A stretch of 64,000 bases of DNA, taken from the NCBI GenBank assembly GCA_027186245.1, contig CP114481.1, positions 28,241,501 to 28,305,500 of the forward strand, read 5' to 3'. Below the pieces are notes generated by a model. That model searched no databases. It was not told the origin of the DNA and worked only from the letters and a program-made list of their open reading frames with translations. The translations under genes and the position numbers were made by a program. Positions 1 through 11,880 of this stretch are shown piece by piece (position 1 is the stretch's first letter; every line of letters starts with the position of its first letter). This stretch comes from Coriaria nepalensis. Its lineage: Eukaryota > Streptophyta > Magnoliopsida > Cucurbitales > Coriariaceae.

Positions 1-1788
1 AACTGAGTCATTGAAATGATTTTAAGGTTAAGCGAATGCACACTTTCCTTGCATTGACCATTCGCAAGTTACGCACAAAACTTGTGTTTGTAGTGCGAAA
101 ATAGAATTCGTTCGAATTGATTTGAAATAAGTCATTGACTTGAAATGAGTCATTCAAATGATTTTAAGGTTAAACTAATGCACACTTTCCTTGCATTGAT
201 CATTTGAAAGTTATGCACAAAACTTGTTTTTGTAGTGCAAAAATAGAATTCGTTCGAAATGCTTTGAGATAAGTTATTGACTTGAAATGACAGATTGAAA
301 AGATTTTACGGTTAAACGAATGCACACTTTCTTTGCATTGATCATTTGCAAGTCATACACAAAACTTGTGTTTGAAGTGCAAAAGTAGAATTCGTTCAAA
401 TTGATTTGAAATAAGTTATTGACTTGAAATGAGCCATTGAAATGATTTTAAGGTTAAACGAATGCACACTTTCCTTGCATTGACCATTTGCAAGTCATAC
501 ACAAAACTTGTGTTTGTAGTACAAAAATAGAATTCGTTCGAATGCTTTGAAATAAGTTGTTGACTTGAAATGAGTCATTGAAACGATTTTAAGGTTAAAC
601 GAATACACACTTTCCTTGCATTGACCATTCGCAAGTTACGCACAAAACTTGTGTTTGTAGTGCGAAAATAGAATTCGTTCGAATTGCTTTGAGATAAGTT
701 ATTGACATGAAATGACACATTGAAAAGATTTTATGGTTAAATGAATGTACACTTACTTTGCATTGATCATTTGGAAGTCATACACAAAACATGTGTTTGT
801 AGTGCAAAAATAGAATTCGTTCGAATTGATTTGAAATAAGTTATTGACTTGAAATGAGTCATTGAAACGATTTTAAGGTTAAACGAATGCACACTTTTCT
901 TGCATTGATCAGTTCCAAGTTGTGCACAAAACTTGTGTTTGTAGTGTGAAAATAGAATTCGGTCGAATTGATTTGAAATAAGTCATTGACTTTTAATTAG
1001 TCATTCAAATGATTTTAAGGTTAAACGAATGCACACTTTCCTTGCATTGATCATTTGCAAGTCATACACAAAACTTGTGTTTGTAGTGCAAAAATAGAAT
1101 TTGTTCAAATTGGTTTGAAATAAGTTATTGAGTTGAAATGAGTCATTGAAATGATTTTAATGTCAAACGAATGCACACTTTCCTTGCATGACCATTAGGA
1201 AGTTATGCACAAAACTTGTGTTTGTAATGCAAAAATAGAATTCTTTCGAATTGATTTGAAATAAGTTATTGACTTAAAATGAGTCATTGAAATGATTTTA
1301 AGGTTAAACGAATGCACACTTTCTTTGTATTGATCATTTGCAAGTCATACACAAAACTTGTGTTTGTAGTGCAAAAATAGAATTCGTTCGAATTGCTTTG
1401 AAATAAGTTATTGGCTTGAACTGAGTCATTGAAATGATTTTAAGGTTAAGCGAATGCACACTTTCCTTGCATTGACCATTCGCAAGTTACGCACAAAACT
1501 TGTGTTTGTAGTGCGAAAATAGAATTCGTTCGAATTGATTTGAAATAAGTCATTGACTTGAAATGAGTCATTCAAATGATTTTAAGGTTAAACTAATGCA
1601 CACTTTCCTTGCATTGATCATTTGAAAGTTATGCACAAAACTTGTTTTTGTAGTGCAAAAATAGAATTCGTTCGAAATGCTTTGAGATAAGTTATTGACT
1701 TGAAATGACACATTGAAAAGATTTTACGGTTAAACGAATGCACACTTTCTTTGCATTGATCATTTGCAAGTCATACACAAAACTTGTG
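1..1788 (+). repeat. Ten-unit block; 1-370 recurs at 1419-1788
   Basis: The start of the window (GAACTGAGTCATTG, then units with TTCGCAAGTTACGCAC, TTTGAAAGTTATG and TTTTACGG) returns 1418 bp later in the same order, which is ten units minus 2 bp. The match fades near 370/1788, where the first copy has GTGCAAAAGTAG and the second does not. The left copy extends beyond the window. A third, more diverged version of the ten-unit order lies at about 5257-6190. Confidence 0.75.
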
Positions 1789-3839
1789 TTTGTAGTGCAA
1801 AAATAGAATTCGTTCGAATTGCTTTGAAATAAGTTATTGACTTGAAATGAGTCACTGAAATGATTTTAAGGTTAAACGAATGCACACTTTCCTTGCATTG
1901 ACCATTAGGAAGTTATGCACAAAACTTGGGTTTGTAGTGCAAAAATAGAATTTGTTCGAATGGATTTGAAATAAGTTATTGACTACGAATGAGTCATTGA
2001 AATGATTTTAAGGTTAAACGAATGCACACTTTCCTTGCATTGACCATTTTTAATTTATGCACAAAACTTGTGTTTGTAGTGCAAAAATAGAATTCGTTCG
2101 AATTGCTTTGAAATAACTTATTGACTTGAAATGAGTCATTGAAATGATTTTAAGGTTAAACGAATGCACACTTTCCTTGGATTGATCATTTCCAAGTTGT
2201 GTACAAAACTTGTGTTTGTAGTGCAAAAATAGAATTCGTTCAAATTGCTTTGAAATAAGTTATTGACTTGAAATGAGTCATTGAAATGATTTTAAGGTTA
2301 AACGAATGCACACTTTCCTTGCATTGACCATTAGGAAGTTATGCACAAAACTTGTGTTTGTAGTGCGAAAATAGAATTCGTTCGAATTGATTTAAAATAA
2401 GTCATTGACTTTAATGAGTCATTGAAATGATTTTGAGGTTAAACGAATGCACACTTTCCTTGCATTGACCATTAGGAAGTAATGCACAAAACTTGTGTTT
2501 ATAGTGCAAAAATAGAATTCGTTCGAATTGATTTGGAATAAGTTATTGACTTGAAATGAGTCATTGAAATGATTTTAGGGTTAGACGAATGTACACTTTC
2601 CTTGGATTGACCACTAGGAAGTTATGCACAAAACCATTGTTTGTAGTGCAAAAATAGAATTTGTTCGAATTGATTTGAAATAAGTTATTGACTTGGAATG
2701 AGTCATTGAAATGATTTTAAGGTTAAACGAATACACACATTCCTTGCATTGACCATTTGTAATTTATGCACAAAACTTGTGTTTGTAGTGCAAAAATAGA
2801 ATTCGTTCGAATTGCTTTGAAATGAGTTATTGACTTGAAATGAGTCATTGAAATGATTTTAAGGTTAAACGAATGCACACTTTCCTTGCATTGACCATTA
2901 GGAAGTTATGCACAAAACTTGTGTTTGTAGTGCAAAAATAGAATTTGTTCGAATTGATTTGAAATAAGTTATTGACTTGGAATGAGTCATTGAAATGATT
3001 TTAAGGTTAAACAAATACACACTTTCCTTGCATTGACCATTTGTAATTTATGCACAAAACTTGTGTTTGTAGTGCAAAAATAGAATTCGTTCGAATTGCT
3101 TTGAAATGAGTTATTGACTTGAAATGAGTCATTGAAATGATTTTAAGGTTAAACGAATGCACACTTTCCTTGCATTGACCATTAGGAAGTTATGCACAAA
3201 ACTTGTGTTTGTAGTGCAAAAATAGAATTCGTTCGAATTGATTTGAAATAAGTTATTGACTTGAAATGATTCATTGAAATGATTTTAAGGTTAGACGAAT
3301 GCACACTTTCCTTGCACTAACCTTTAGGAAGTTATACACAAAACTTGTGTTTGTAGTGCAAAAATAGAATTCGTTCGAATTGATTTGAAATAAGTTTTTG
3401 ACTTGAAATGAGTCATTGAAATGATTTTAAGGTTAAACGAACGCACACTTTTCTTGCATTGACCATTAGGAAGTTATGCACAAAACTTGTGTTTGTTGTG
3501 CGAAAATAGAATTCGTTCGAATTGATTTAAAATAAGTCATTGACTTTTAATGAGTCATTGAAATGATTTTGAGGTTAAACGAATGCACACTTTCCTTGCA
3601 TTGACCATTAGGAAGTTATGCACAAAACTTATGTTTGTAGTGCAAAAATAGAATTCGTTCGAATTGATTTGAAATAAGTTATTGACTTGAAATGAGTCAT
3701 TGAAATGATTTTAGGGATAAACGAATGTACACTTTCCTTGGATTGACCACTAGGAAGTTATGCACAAAACTTGTGTTTGTAGTGCAAATATAGAATTCGT
3801 TCGAATTGATTTGAAATAAGTTATTGACTTGAAATGAGT
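1789..3839 (+). repeat. TTAGGAAG-type units with a duplicated dimer (2657-2940 and 2941-3224)
   Basis: Most units here carry CATTAGGAAGTTATGCAC. A two-unit block marked by GAATTTGTTC, GGAATGAGTC and TTTGTAATTTATG is present twice, exactly 284 bp apart (2657 and 2941). A module marked by TAATGAGTC, TTTTGAGG and TTGGATTGACCACTAGG appears near 2410-2620 and again near 3550-3770. No gene or other element is seen. Confidence 0.75.
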
Positions 3840-6190
3840 CATTGAAACGATTTTAAGGTTAAACGAATGCACACTTTCCTTCCATTGACCACTAGTATTT
3901 TATGCACAAAATTTGTGTTTGTAGTGTGAAAATAGAATTCGTTCGAATTGATTTGAAATAAGTCATTTACTTTTAATTAGTCATTCAAATGATTTTAAGG
4001 TTAAACTAATGCACACTTTCCTTGCATTGATCATTTGCAAGTCATACACAAAACTTGTGTTTGTAGTGCCAATAGAATTCGTTCAAATTGCTTTGAAATA
4101 AGTTATTGATTGAAATGAGTCATTGAAATGATTTTAATGTTAAACGAATGCACACTTTCCTTGCATGACCATTAGGAAGTTATGCACAAAACTTGTGTTT
4201 GTAAAGCAAAAATAGAATTCGTTCGAATTGATTTGAAATAAGTTATTGACTTAAAATGAGTCATTGAAATGATTTTAAGGTTAAACGAATGCACACTTTC
4301 CTTGCATTGACCATTAGGAAGTTATGCACAAAACTTGTGTTTGTAGTGCGAAAATAGAATTCGTTCGAATTGATTTAAAATAAGTCATTGACTTTTAATG
4401 AGTCATTGAAATGATTTTGAGGTTAAACTAATGCACACTTTCCTTGCATTGACCATTAGGAACTAATGCACAAAACTTGTGTTTATAGTGCAAAACTAGA
4501 ATTCGTTCGAATTGATTTGGAATAAGTTATTGACTTGAAATGAGTCATTGAAATGATTTTAGGGTTAAACAAATGTACACTTTCCTTGGATTGACCACTA
4601 GGAAGTTATGCACAAAACTTTTGTTTGTAGTGCAAAAATAGAATTTGTTCGAATTGATTTGAAATAAGTTATTGACTTGGAATGAGTCATTGAAATGATT
4701 TTAAGGTTAAAGGATTACACACTTTCCTCGCATTGACCATTTGTAATTTATGCACAAAACTTGTGTTTGTAGTGCAAAAATAGAATTCGTTCGAATTGCT
4801 TTGAAATAAGTTATTGACTAGAAATGAGTCATTGAAATGATTTTAAGGTTAAACGAATGCACACTTTCCTTGCATTGACCATTAGGAAGTTATGCACAAA
4901 ACTTGTGTTTGTAGTGCAAAAATAGAATTTGTTCGAATTGATTTGAAATAAGTTATTGACTTGGAATGAGTCATTGAAATGATTTTAAGGTTAAACGAAT
5001 ACACACTTTCCTTGCATTGACCATTTGTAATTTATGCACAAAACTTGTGTTTGTAGTGCAAAAATAGAATTCGTTCGAATTGCTTTGAAATAAGTTATTG
5101 ACTTGAAATGAGTCATTGAAATGATTTTAAGGTTAAACTAATGCACAATTTCCTTGCATTGACCATTAGGAAGTTATGCACAAAACTTGTGTTTGTAGTG
5201 CGAAAATAGAATTCGTTCGAATTGATTTGAAATAAGTTATTGACTTGAAATGAGTCATTGAAACAATTTTAAGGTTAAACGAATGCACACTTTCCTTCCA
5301 TTGACCACTGGTATTTTATGCACAAAACTTGTGTTTGTAGTGTGAAAATAGAATTCGTTCGAATTGATTTGAAATAAGTCATTTACTTTTAATTAGTCAT
5401 TCAAATGATTTTAAGGTTAAACTAATGCACACTTTCCTTGCATTGATCATTTGCAAGTCATACACAAAACTTGTGTTTGTAGTGCCAAAATAGAATTCGT
5501 TCAAATTGCTTTGAAATAAGTTATTGATTGAAATGAGTCATTGAAATGATTTTAATGTTAAACGAATGCACACTTTCCTTGCATGACCATTAGGAAGTTA
5601 TGCACAAAACTTGTGTTTGTAAAGCAAAAATAGAATTCGTTCGAATTGATTTGAAATAAGTTATTGACTTAAAATGAGTCATTGAAATGATTTTAAGGTT
5701 AAACGAATGCACACTTTCTTTGCATTGATCATTTGCAAGTCATACACAAAACTTGTGTTTGTAGTCCAAAAATAGAATTCGTTCGAATTGCTTTGAAATA
5801 AGTTATTGACTTGAAATGAGTCATTGAAATGATTTTAAGGTTAAACGAATGCACACTTTCCGTGCATTGACCATTCGCAAGTTACGCACAAAACTTGTGT
5901 TTGTAGTGCGAAAATAGAATTCGTTCGAATTGATTTGAAATAAGTCATTGACTTGAAATGAGTCATTCAAATGATTTTAAGGTTAAATTAATGCACACTT
6001 TCCTTGCATTGATCATTTGAAAGTTATGCACAAAACTTGTTTTTGTAGTGCAAAAATAGAATTCGTTAGAATTGCTTTGAAATAAGTTATTGACTTGAAA
6101 TGACACATTGAAAAGATTTTATGGTTAAACGAATGCACACTTTCTTTGCATTGATCATTTGCAAGTCATACACAAAACTTGTGTTTGTAG
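3840..6190 (+). repeat. Duplicated blocks 3840-4297 / 5256-5717
   Basis: A run marked by CTTCCATTGACCACTAG, GTCATTTACTTTTAATTAG, CATTCAAATG and a short GCATGACCATTAGG unit occurs at 3840-4297 and again at about 5256-5717, roughly 1416 bp apart. Between them is the module detailed in the next entry. After 5717 the order follows that of 1330-1788 (GACTTAAAATG, then TTCGCAAGTTACGCAC, then TTTGAAAG). The unit at 4069 lacks a few A residues (GTGCCAATAG). All of it is satellite. Confidence 0.7.
4270..5255 (+). repeat. Seven-unit module, copy 1 (second copy at 6960-7947)
   Basis: The order of unit variants TTTAAAATAAGTC, TTTTGAGG, AGGAACTAATGCAC with TTTATAGTG, TTGGATTGACCACTAGG, AGGTTAAAGGATTACAC, GACTAGAAATG and GCACAATTTCC is shared with 6960-7947 at an offset of 2692 bp (19 units minus 6 bp). 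Few base differences separate the two copies. A related but less similar module lies near 2280-3220. Confidence 0.75.
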
Positions 6191-6907
6191 TGCAAAAATA
6201 GAATTCGTTCGAATTGATTTGAAATAAGTTATTGACTTGAAATGAGTCATTGAAGTGATTTTAAGGTTAAACGAATGCACACTTTCTTTGCATTGATCAT
6301 TTGCAAGTCAAACACAAAACTTGTGTTCGTACTGCAAAAATAGAATTCGTTCGAATTGATTTGAAATAAGTCATTGACTTGAAATGAGTCATTGAAGTGA
6401 TTTTAAGGTTAAACGAATGCACACTTTCTTTGCATTGATCATTTGCAAGTCAAACACAAAACTTTTGTTCGTACTGCAAAAATATAATTCGTTCAAATTG
6501 ATTTGAAATAAGTTATTGACTTGAAATGAGTCATTGAAATGATTTTCAGGTTAAACGAATGCACACTTTCTTTGCATTTATCATTTGCAACTCATACACC
6601 AAACTTGTGTTTGTAGTGCAAAAATAGAATTCGTTCGAATTGCTTTGAAATAAGTTATTGACTTGAAATGAGTCATTGAAATGATTTTATGGTTAAACGA
6701 ATGCACACCATCCTTGCATTGACCATTTGGAAGTTATGCACAAAACTTGTGTTTGTAGTGCAAAAATAGAATTCGTTCGAATGCTTTGAAATAGGTTGTT
6801 GACTTGAAATGAGTCATTGAAACGATTTTCAGGTTAAACGAATGCACACTTTCCTTGCATTGACCAGGAAGTTATACACAGAACTTGTGTTTGTAGTGCA
6901 AAAATAG

Positions 6908-6921
6908 AATTCGTTCGAATT
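6908..6921. other. EcoRI/TTCGAA dyad of the unit (exemplar)
   Basis: AATTCG and CGAATT face each other across a two-base centre, giving a near-perfect 14-base dyad that carries an EcoRI site and an overlapping TTCGAA site. Both CpGs of this dyad are hot spots of variation across the array (CG to CA or TG), while the EcoRI core is mostly kept. The left part also fits NTTCGNNNNA, the first half of the mammalian CENP-B box core, but the CGGG half is absent. Confidence 0.8.
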
Positions 6922-6924
6922 GCT

Positions 6925-6960
6925 TTGAAATAAGTTATTGACTTGAAATGAGTCATTGAA
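6925..6960 (+). repeat. Internal 18-bp imperfect tandem duplication inside the monomer (exemplar)
   Basis: Two adjacent 18-base segments, TTGAAATAAGTTATTGAC and TTGAAATGAGTCATTGAA, agree at 15 of 18 positions. In units that read AAGTCATTGAC the agreement rises to 16. A third TTGAAAT begins 13 bases after the start of the second copy. This suggests that part of the 142-bp unit grew from an older short repeat. The relation is seen directly; the history is inferred. Confidence 0.75.
6948..6956. promoter_or_regulatory. ATGAGTCAT palindrome, AP-1/GCN4-like bZIP site (exemplar; about one per unit)
   Basis: ATGAGTCAT is identical to the optimal recognition sequence known for yeast GCN4 and contains the AP-1 element TGAGTCA. 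It recurs in most units. Many variant units have ATGACTCAT, which is the other-strand reading of the same site, so the site survives that change. Units with ATGACACAT, mainly in the 18-32 kb region, lose it. The sequence match is certain; any binding in the living cell is only a possibility. Confidence 0.4.
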
Positions 6961-6979
6961 ATGATTTTAAGGTTAAACG

Positions 6980-7000
6980 AATGCACACTTTCCTTGCATT
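6980..7000. other. AATGCA...TGCATT inverted repeat (exemplar)
   Basis: A six-base perfect inverted repeat is separated by a nine-base pyrimidine-rich spacer (CACTTTCCT). It occurs in most units; variants such as TGCGTT and TGCACT weaken the right arm. It could form a small hairpin in single-stranded DNA or RNA. No function is evident. Confidence 0.6.
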
Positions 7001-7017
7001 GACCATTAGGAAGTTAT

Positions 7018-7041
7018 GCACAAAACTTGTGTTTGTAGTGC
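7018..7041. other. Nested inverted repeat GCAC / CACAA-AAC-TTGTG / GTGC (exemplar)
   Basis: CACAA (7019-7023) and TTGTG (7027-7031) form a five-base stem with a three-base loop. An alternative outer pair GCAC (7018-7021) and GTGC (7038-7041) encloses it. This is the most conserved stretch of the unit by eye: CACAAAACTTGTG is unchanged in most copies across all monomer types. High conservation may reflect a binding or folding constraint or simply recent homogenisation. Confidence 0.65.
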
Positions 7042-7947
7042 GAAAATAGAATTCGTTCGAATTGATTTAAAATAAGTCATTGACTTTTAATGAGTCATTG
7101 AAATGATTTTGAGGTTAAACTAATGCACACTTTCCTTGCATTGACCATTAGGAACTAATGCACAAAACTTGTGTTTATAGTGCAAAAATAGAATTCGTTC
7201 GAATTGATTTGGAATAAGTTATTGACTTGAAATGAGTCATTGAAATGATTTTAGGGTTAAACAAATGTACACTTTCCTTGGATTGACCACTAGGAAGTTA
7301 TGCACAAAACTTTTGTTTGTAGTGCAAAAATAGAATTTGTTCGAATTGATTTGAAATAAGTTATTGACTTGGAATGAGTCATTGAAATGATTTTAAGGTT
7401 AAAAGATTACACACTTTCCTTGCATTGACCATTTGTAATTTATGCACAAAACTTGTGTTTGTAGTGCAAAAATAGAATTCGTTCGAATTGCTTTGAAATA
7501 AGTTATTGACTAGAAATGAGTCATTGAAATGATTTTAAGGTTAAACGAATGCACACTTTCCTTGCATTGACCATTAGGAAGTTATGCACAAAACTTGTGT
7601 TTGTAGTGCAAAAATAGAATTTGTTCGAATTGATTTGAAATAAGTTATTGACATGGAATGAGTCATTGAAATGATTTTAAGGTTAAACAAATACACACTT
7701 TCCTTGCATTGACCATTTGTAATTTATGCACAAAACTTGTGTTTGTAGTGCAAAAATAGAATTCGTTCGGATTGCTTTGAAATAAGTTATTGACTTGAAA
7801 TGAGTCATTGAAATGATTTTAAGGTTAAACTAATGCACAATTTCCTTGCATTGACCATTAGGAAGTTATGCACAAAACTTGTGTTTGTAGTGCAAAAATA
7901 GAATTCGTTCGAATTGATTTGAAATAAGTTATTGACTTGAAATGAGT

Positions 7948-10900
7948 CATTGAAATGATTTTAAGGTTAAACGAATGCACACTTTCCTTGCACTGACCTT
8001 TAGGAAGTTATACACAAAACTTGTGTTTGTTGTGCAAAAATAGAATTCGTTCGAATTGATTTGAAATAAGTTTTTGCTTGAAATGAGTCATTGAAATGAT
8101 TTTAAGGTTAAACGAATGCACACTTTTCTTGCATTGACCATTAGGAAGTTATCCACAAAACTCGTGTTTGTTGTGCGAAAATAGAATTCGTTCGAATTCA
8201 TTTAAAATAAGTCATTGACTTTTAATGAGTCATTGAAATGATTTTGAGGTTAAACGAATGCACACTTTCCTTGCATTGACCATTAGGAAGTTATGCACAA
8301 AACTTGTGTTTGTAGTGCAAAAATAGAATTCGTTCGAATTGATTTGAAATAAGTTATTGACTTGAAATGAGTCATTGAAATGATTTTAAGGTTAAACGAA
8401 TGCACACTTTCCTTGCACTGACCTTTAGGAAGTTATGCACAAAACTCGTGTTTGTAGTGCGAAAATAGAATTCGTTCGAATTGATTTAAAATAAGTCATT
8501 GACTTTTAATGAGTCATTGAAATGATTTTGAGGTTAAACGAATGCACACTTTCCTTGCATTGACCATTAGGAAGTTATGCACAAAACTTGTGTTTGTAGT
8601 GCAAAAATAGAATTCGTTCGAATGCTTTGAAATAGGTTGTTGACTTGAAATGAGTCATTGAAACGATTTTCAGGTTAAACGAATGCACACTTTCCTTGCA
8701 TTGACCAGGAAGTTATACACAGAACTTGTGTTTGTAGTGCAAAAATAGAATTCGTTCGAATTGCTTTGAAATAAGTTATTGACTTGAAATGAGTCATTGA
8801 AATGATTTTAAGGTTAAACAAATACACACTTTCCTTGCATTGATCATTTGCAAGTCATACACAAAACTTGTGTTTGTAGTGCAAAAATAGAATTCGTTCG
8901 AATTGATTTGAAATAAGTTATTGACTTGAAATGAGTCATTGAAATGATTTTAAGGTTAAACGAATGCACACTTTCCTTGCACTGACCTTTAGGAAGTTAT
9001 GCACAAAACTCGTGTTTGTAGTGCGAAAATAGAATTCGTTCGAATTGATTTGAAATAAGTTATTGACCTGAAATGAGTCATTAAAATGAGTTTAAGGTTA
9101 AACGAATGCACACTTTCCTTGCATTGACCTTTAGGAAGTTAAACACAAAACTTGTGTTTGTAGTGCAAAAATAGAATTCGTTCGAATTGATTTGAAATAA
9201 GTTTTTGACTTTTAATGAGTCATTGAAATGATTTTGAGGTTAAACGAATGCACACTTTCCTTGCATTGACCATTAGGAAGTTATGCACAAAACTTGTGTT
9301 TGTAGTGCAAAAATAGAATTCGTTCGAATTGCTTTGAAATAAGTTATTGACTTGAAATGAGTTATTGAAATGATTTTAAGGTTAAGCGAATGCACACGTT
9401 CCTTGCACTGACCTTTAGGAAGTTATGCACAAAACTTGTGTTTGTAGTGCAAAAATAGAATTCGTTCGAATTGCTTTGAAATAAGTTATTGACCTGAAAT
9501 GAGTCATTAAAATGAGTTTAAGGTTAAACGAATGCACACTTTCCTTGCATTGATCATTTGCAAGTCATACACAAAACTTGTGTTTGTAGTGCAAAAATAG
9601 AATTCGTTCGAATTGATTTGAAATAAGTTATTGACTTGAAATGAGTCATTGAAATGATTTTAAGGTTAAACGAATGCACACTTTCCTTGCACTGGCCTTT
9701 AGGAAGTTATGCACAAAACTCGTGTTTGTAGTGCGAAAATAGAATTCGTTCGAATTGATTTAAAATAAGTCATTGACTTTTAATGAGTCATTGAAACGAT
9801 TTTGAGGTTAAACGAATGCACACTTTCCTTGCATTGACCATTAGGAAGTTATGCACAAAACTTGTGTTTGTAGTGCAAAAATAGAATTCGTTCGAATTGA
9901 TTTGAAATAAGTTATTGACTTGAAATGAGTCATTGAAATGATTTTAAGGTTAAACGAATGCACACTTTCCTTACACTGACCTTTAGGAAGTTATGCACAA
10001 AACTCGTGTTTGTAGTGCGAAAATAGAATTCGTTCGAATTGATTTAAAATAAGTCATTGACTTTTAATGAGTCATTGAAATGATTTTGAGGTTAAACGAA
10101 TGCACACTTTCCTTGCATCGACCATTAGGAAGTTATGCACAAAACTTGTGTTTGTAGTGCGAAAATAGAATTCGTTCGAATTGATTTAAAATAAGTCATT
10201 GACTTTTAATGAGTCATTGAAATGATTTTGAGGTTAAACGAATGCACACTTTCCTTGCATTGACCATTAGGAAGTTATGCACAAAACTTGTGTTTGTAGT
10301 GCAAAAATAGAATTCGTTCGAATTGATTTGAAATAAGTTATTGACTTGAAATGAGTCATTGAAATGATTTTAAGGTTAAACGAATGCACACTTTCCTTGC
10401 ACTGACCTTTAGGAAGTTAAACACAAAACTTGTGTTTGTAGTGCAAAAATAGAATTCGTTCGAATTGATTTGAAATAAGTTTTTGACTTGAAATGAGTCA
10501 TTGAAATGATTTTAAGGTTAAACGAATGCACACTTTTCTTGCATTGACCATTAGGAAGTTATGCACAAAACTTGTGTTTGTAGTGTGAAAATAGAATTCG
10601 TTAGAATCGATTTGAAATAAGTCATTGATTTGGAATGAGTGATTGAAATGATTTTTAGGTTAAACGAATGCACACTTTCTTTCCATTGACCATTTGTAAT
10701 TTATGCACAAAACTTGTGTTTGTAGTGCGAAAATAGAATTCGTTCGAATTGATTTGAAATAAGTCATTGACTTGAAATGAGTCATTGAAATGATTTTAAG
10801 CTTAAAGGAATGCACACTTTCCTTTCATTGACCATTAGGAAGTTATGCACAAAACTTGTGTTCGTAGTGTGAAAATAGAATTCGTTCGAATTGATTTGAA

Positions 10901-11880
10901 ATAAGTCATTGACTTGAAAAGTGTCATTCAAATGATTTTAAGGTTAAACTAATGAACACTTTCCTTGCATTGATCATTTGCGAGTTATGCACAAAACTTG
11001 TGTTTGTAGTGCAAAAATAGAATTCGTTCGAATGCTTTGAAATAAGTTGTTGACTTGAAATGAGTCATTGAAATGATTTTAGGGTTAAACGAATGCACAC
11101 ATTCCTTGCATTGACCATTAAGAAGTTATACACAGAACTTGTGTTTGTAGTGCAAAAATAGAATTCGTTCGAATTGATTTGAAATAAGTTATTAACTTGA
11201 AATGAGTCATTGAAATGATTTTAAGGTTAAACGAATGCACACTTTTCATGCATTAACCATTCTCAAGTTATGCACAAAACTTGTGTTTGTAGTGCGAATA
11301 TAGAATTCGTTCGAATTAATGTGAAATAAGTCATTGACTTGAAATGAGTCTTTGAAATGATTTTAAGGTTAAACTAATGCACACTTTCCTTGTATTGATC
11401 ATTTGCATGTCATACACAAAACTTGTGTTTGTAGTGCAAAAATAGAATTCGTTCGAATTGATTTAAAATAAGTCATTGACTTTTAATGAGTCATTGAAAT
11501 GATTTTGAGGTTAAACGAATGCACACTTTCCTTGCATTGACCATTAGGAAGTTATGCACAAAACTTGTGTTTGTAGTGCAAAAATAGAATTCGTTCGAAT
11601 TCCTTTGAAATAAGTTATTGACTTGAAATGAGTTATTGAAATGATTTTAAGGTTAAGCGAATGCACAAGTTCCTTGCACTGACCTTTAGGAAGTTATGCA
11701 CAAAACTTGTGTTTGTAGTGCAAAAATAGAATTCGTTCGAATTGCTTTGAAATAAGTTATTGACCTGAAATGAGTCATTAAAATGAGTTTAAGGTTAAAC
11801 GAATGCACACTTTCCTTGCATTGATCATTTGCAAGTCATACACAAAACTTGTGTTTGTAGTGCAAAAATAGAATTCGTTT
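7948..11880 (+). repeat. TTAGGAAG-type units with repeated GCACTGACCTTTAGG blocks
   Basis: A unit variant TTGCACTGACCTTTAGGAAG with AAACTCGTG recurs near 8416, 8970, 9690 and 9970, each time followed by TTTAAAATAAGTC or a close relative. A block with GACCTGAAATGAGTC and AAAATGAGTTTAAGG at 9200-9620 recurs at about 11470-11880, 2271 bp away (16 units minus 1). From 10.6 kb the units become more mixed. One unit at 8149 reads TTATCCACA where others have TTATGCACA. No gene is present. Confidence 0.7.

Larger units (their letters stand above)
6191..6959 (+). repeat. Satellite units leading into a block shared with 8600-8800
   Basis: Units at 6240-6480 are a near-identical adjacent pair marked by CAAACACAAAACTT and GTTCGTACTGC. 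From about 6760 a block with ATGCTTTGAAATAGGTTGTTG, GATTTTCAGG and a 3-4 bp deletion giving TTGACCAGGAAG matches 8600-8800, 1841 bp downstream (13 units minus 5 bp). The shared deletion marks common descent. Confidence 0.7.
6907..7048 (+). repeat. Reference satellite monomer, close to consensus
   Basis: This 142-base unit runs from one GAATTC to the base before the next. By eye it differs from the majority sequence at only two places: GCTTTG instead of GATTTG near base 17, and GTGCG instead of GTGCA near base 136. Both are common variants elsewhere. It serves here as a map of the motifs listed in the next entries, which recur with variation in nearly all units. Because 142 = 3 x 47 + 1, each unit shifts the reading frame, so the array cannot encode a repeating protein. 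Confidence 0.9.
6960..7947 (+). repeat. Seven-unit module, copy 2 (of 4270-5255)
   Basis: This copy follows the same order of unit variants as 4270-5255, including AGGAACTAATGCAC and GCACAATTTCC. It differs at scattered bases (for example TTAAAAGATTACAC here against TTAAAGGATTACAC there). It contains the reference monomer at its start. Confidence 0.75.

Noticed and set aside
8149..8157. TTATCCACA, a perfect DnaA box, and TTATGCACA (fits TTWTNCACA) in many units
   Set aside because: The match follows from one conserved segment of the satellite repeated hundreds of times. No DUE, dnaA, parA or other bacterial context exists, and the array is of eukaryotic satellite character.
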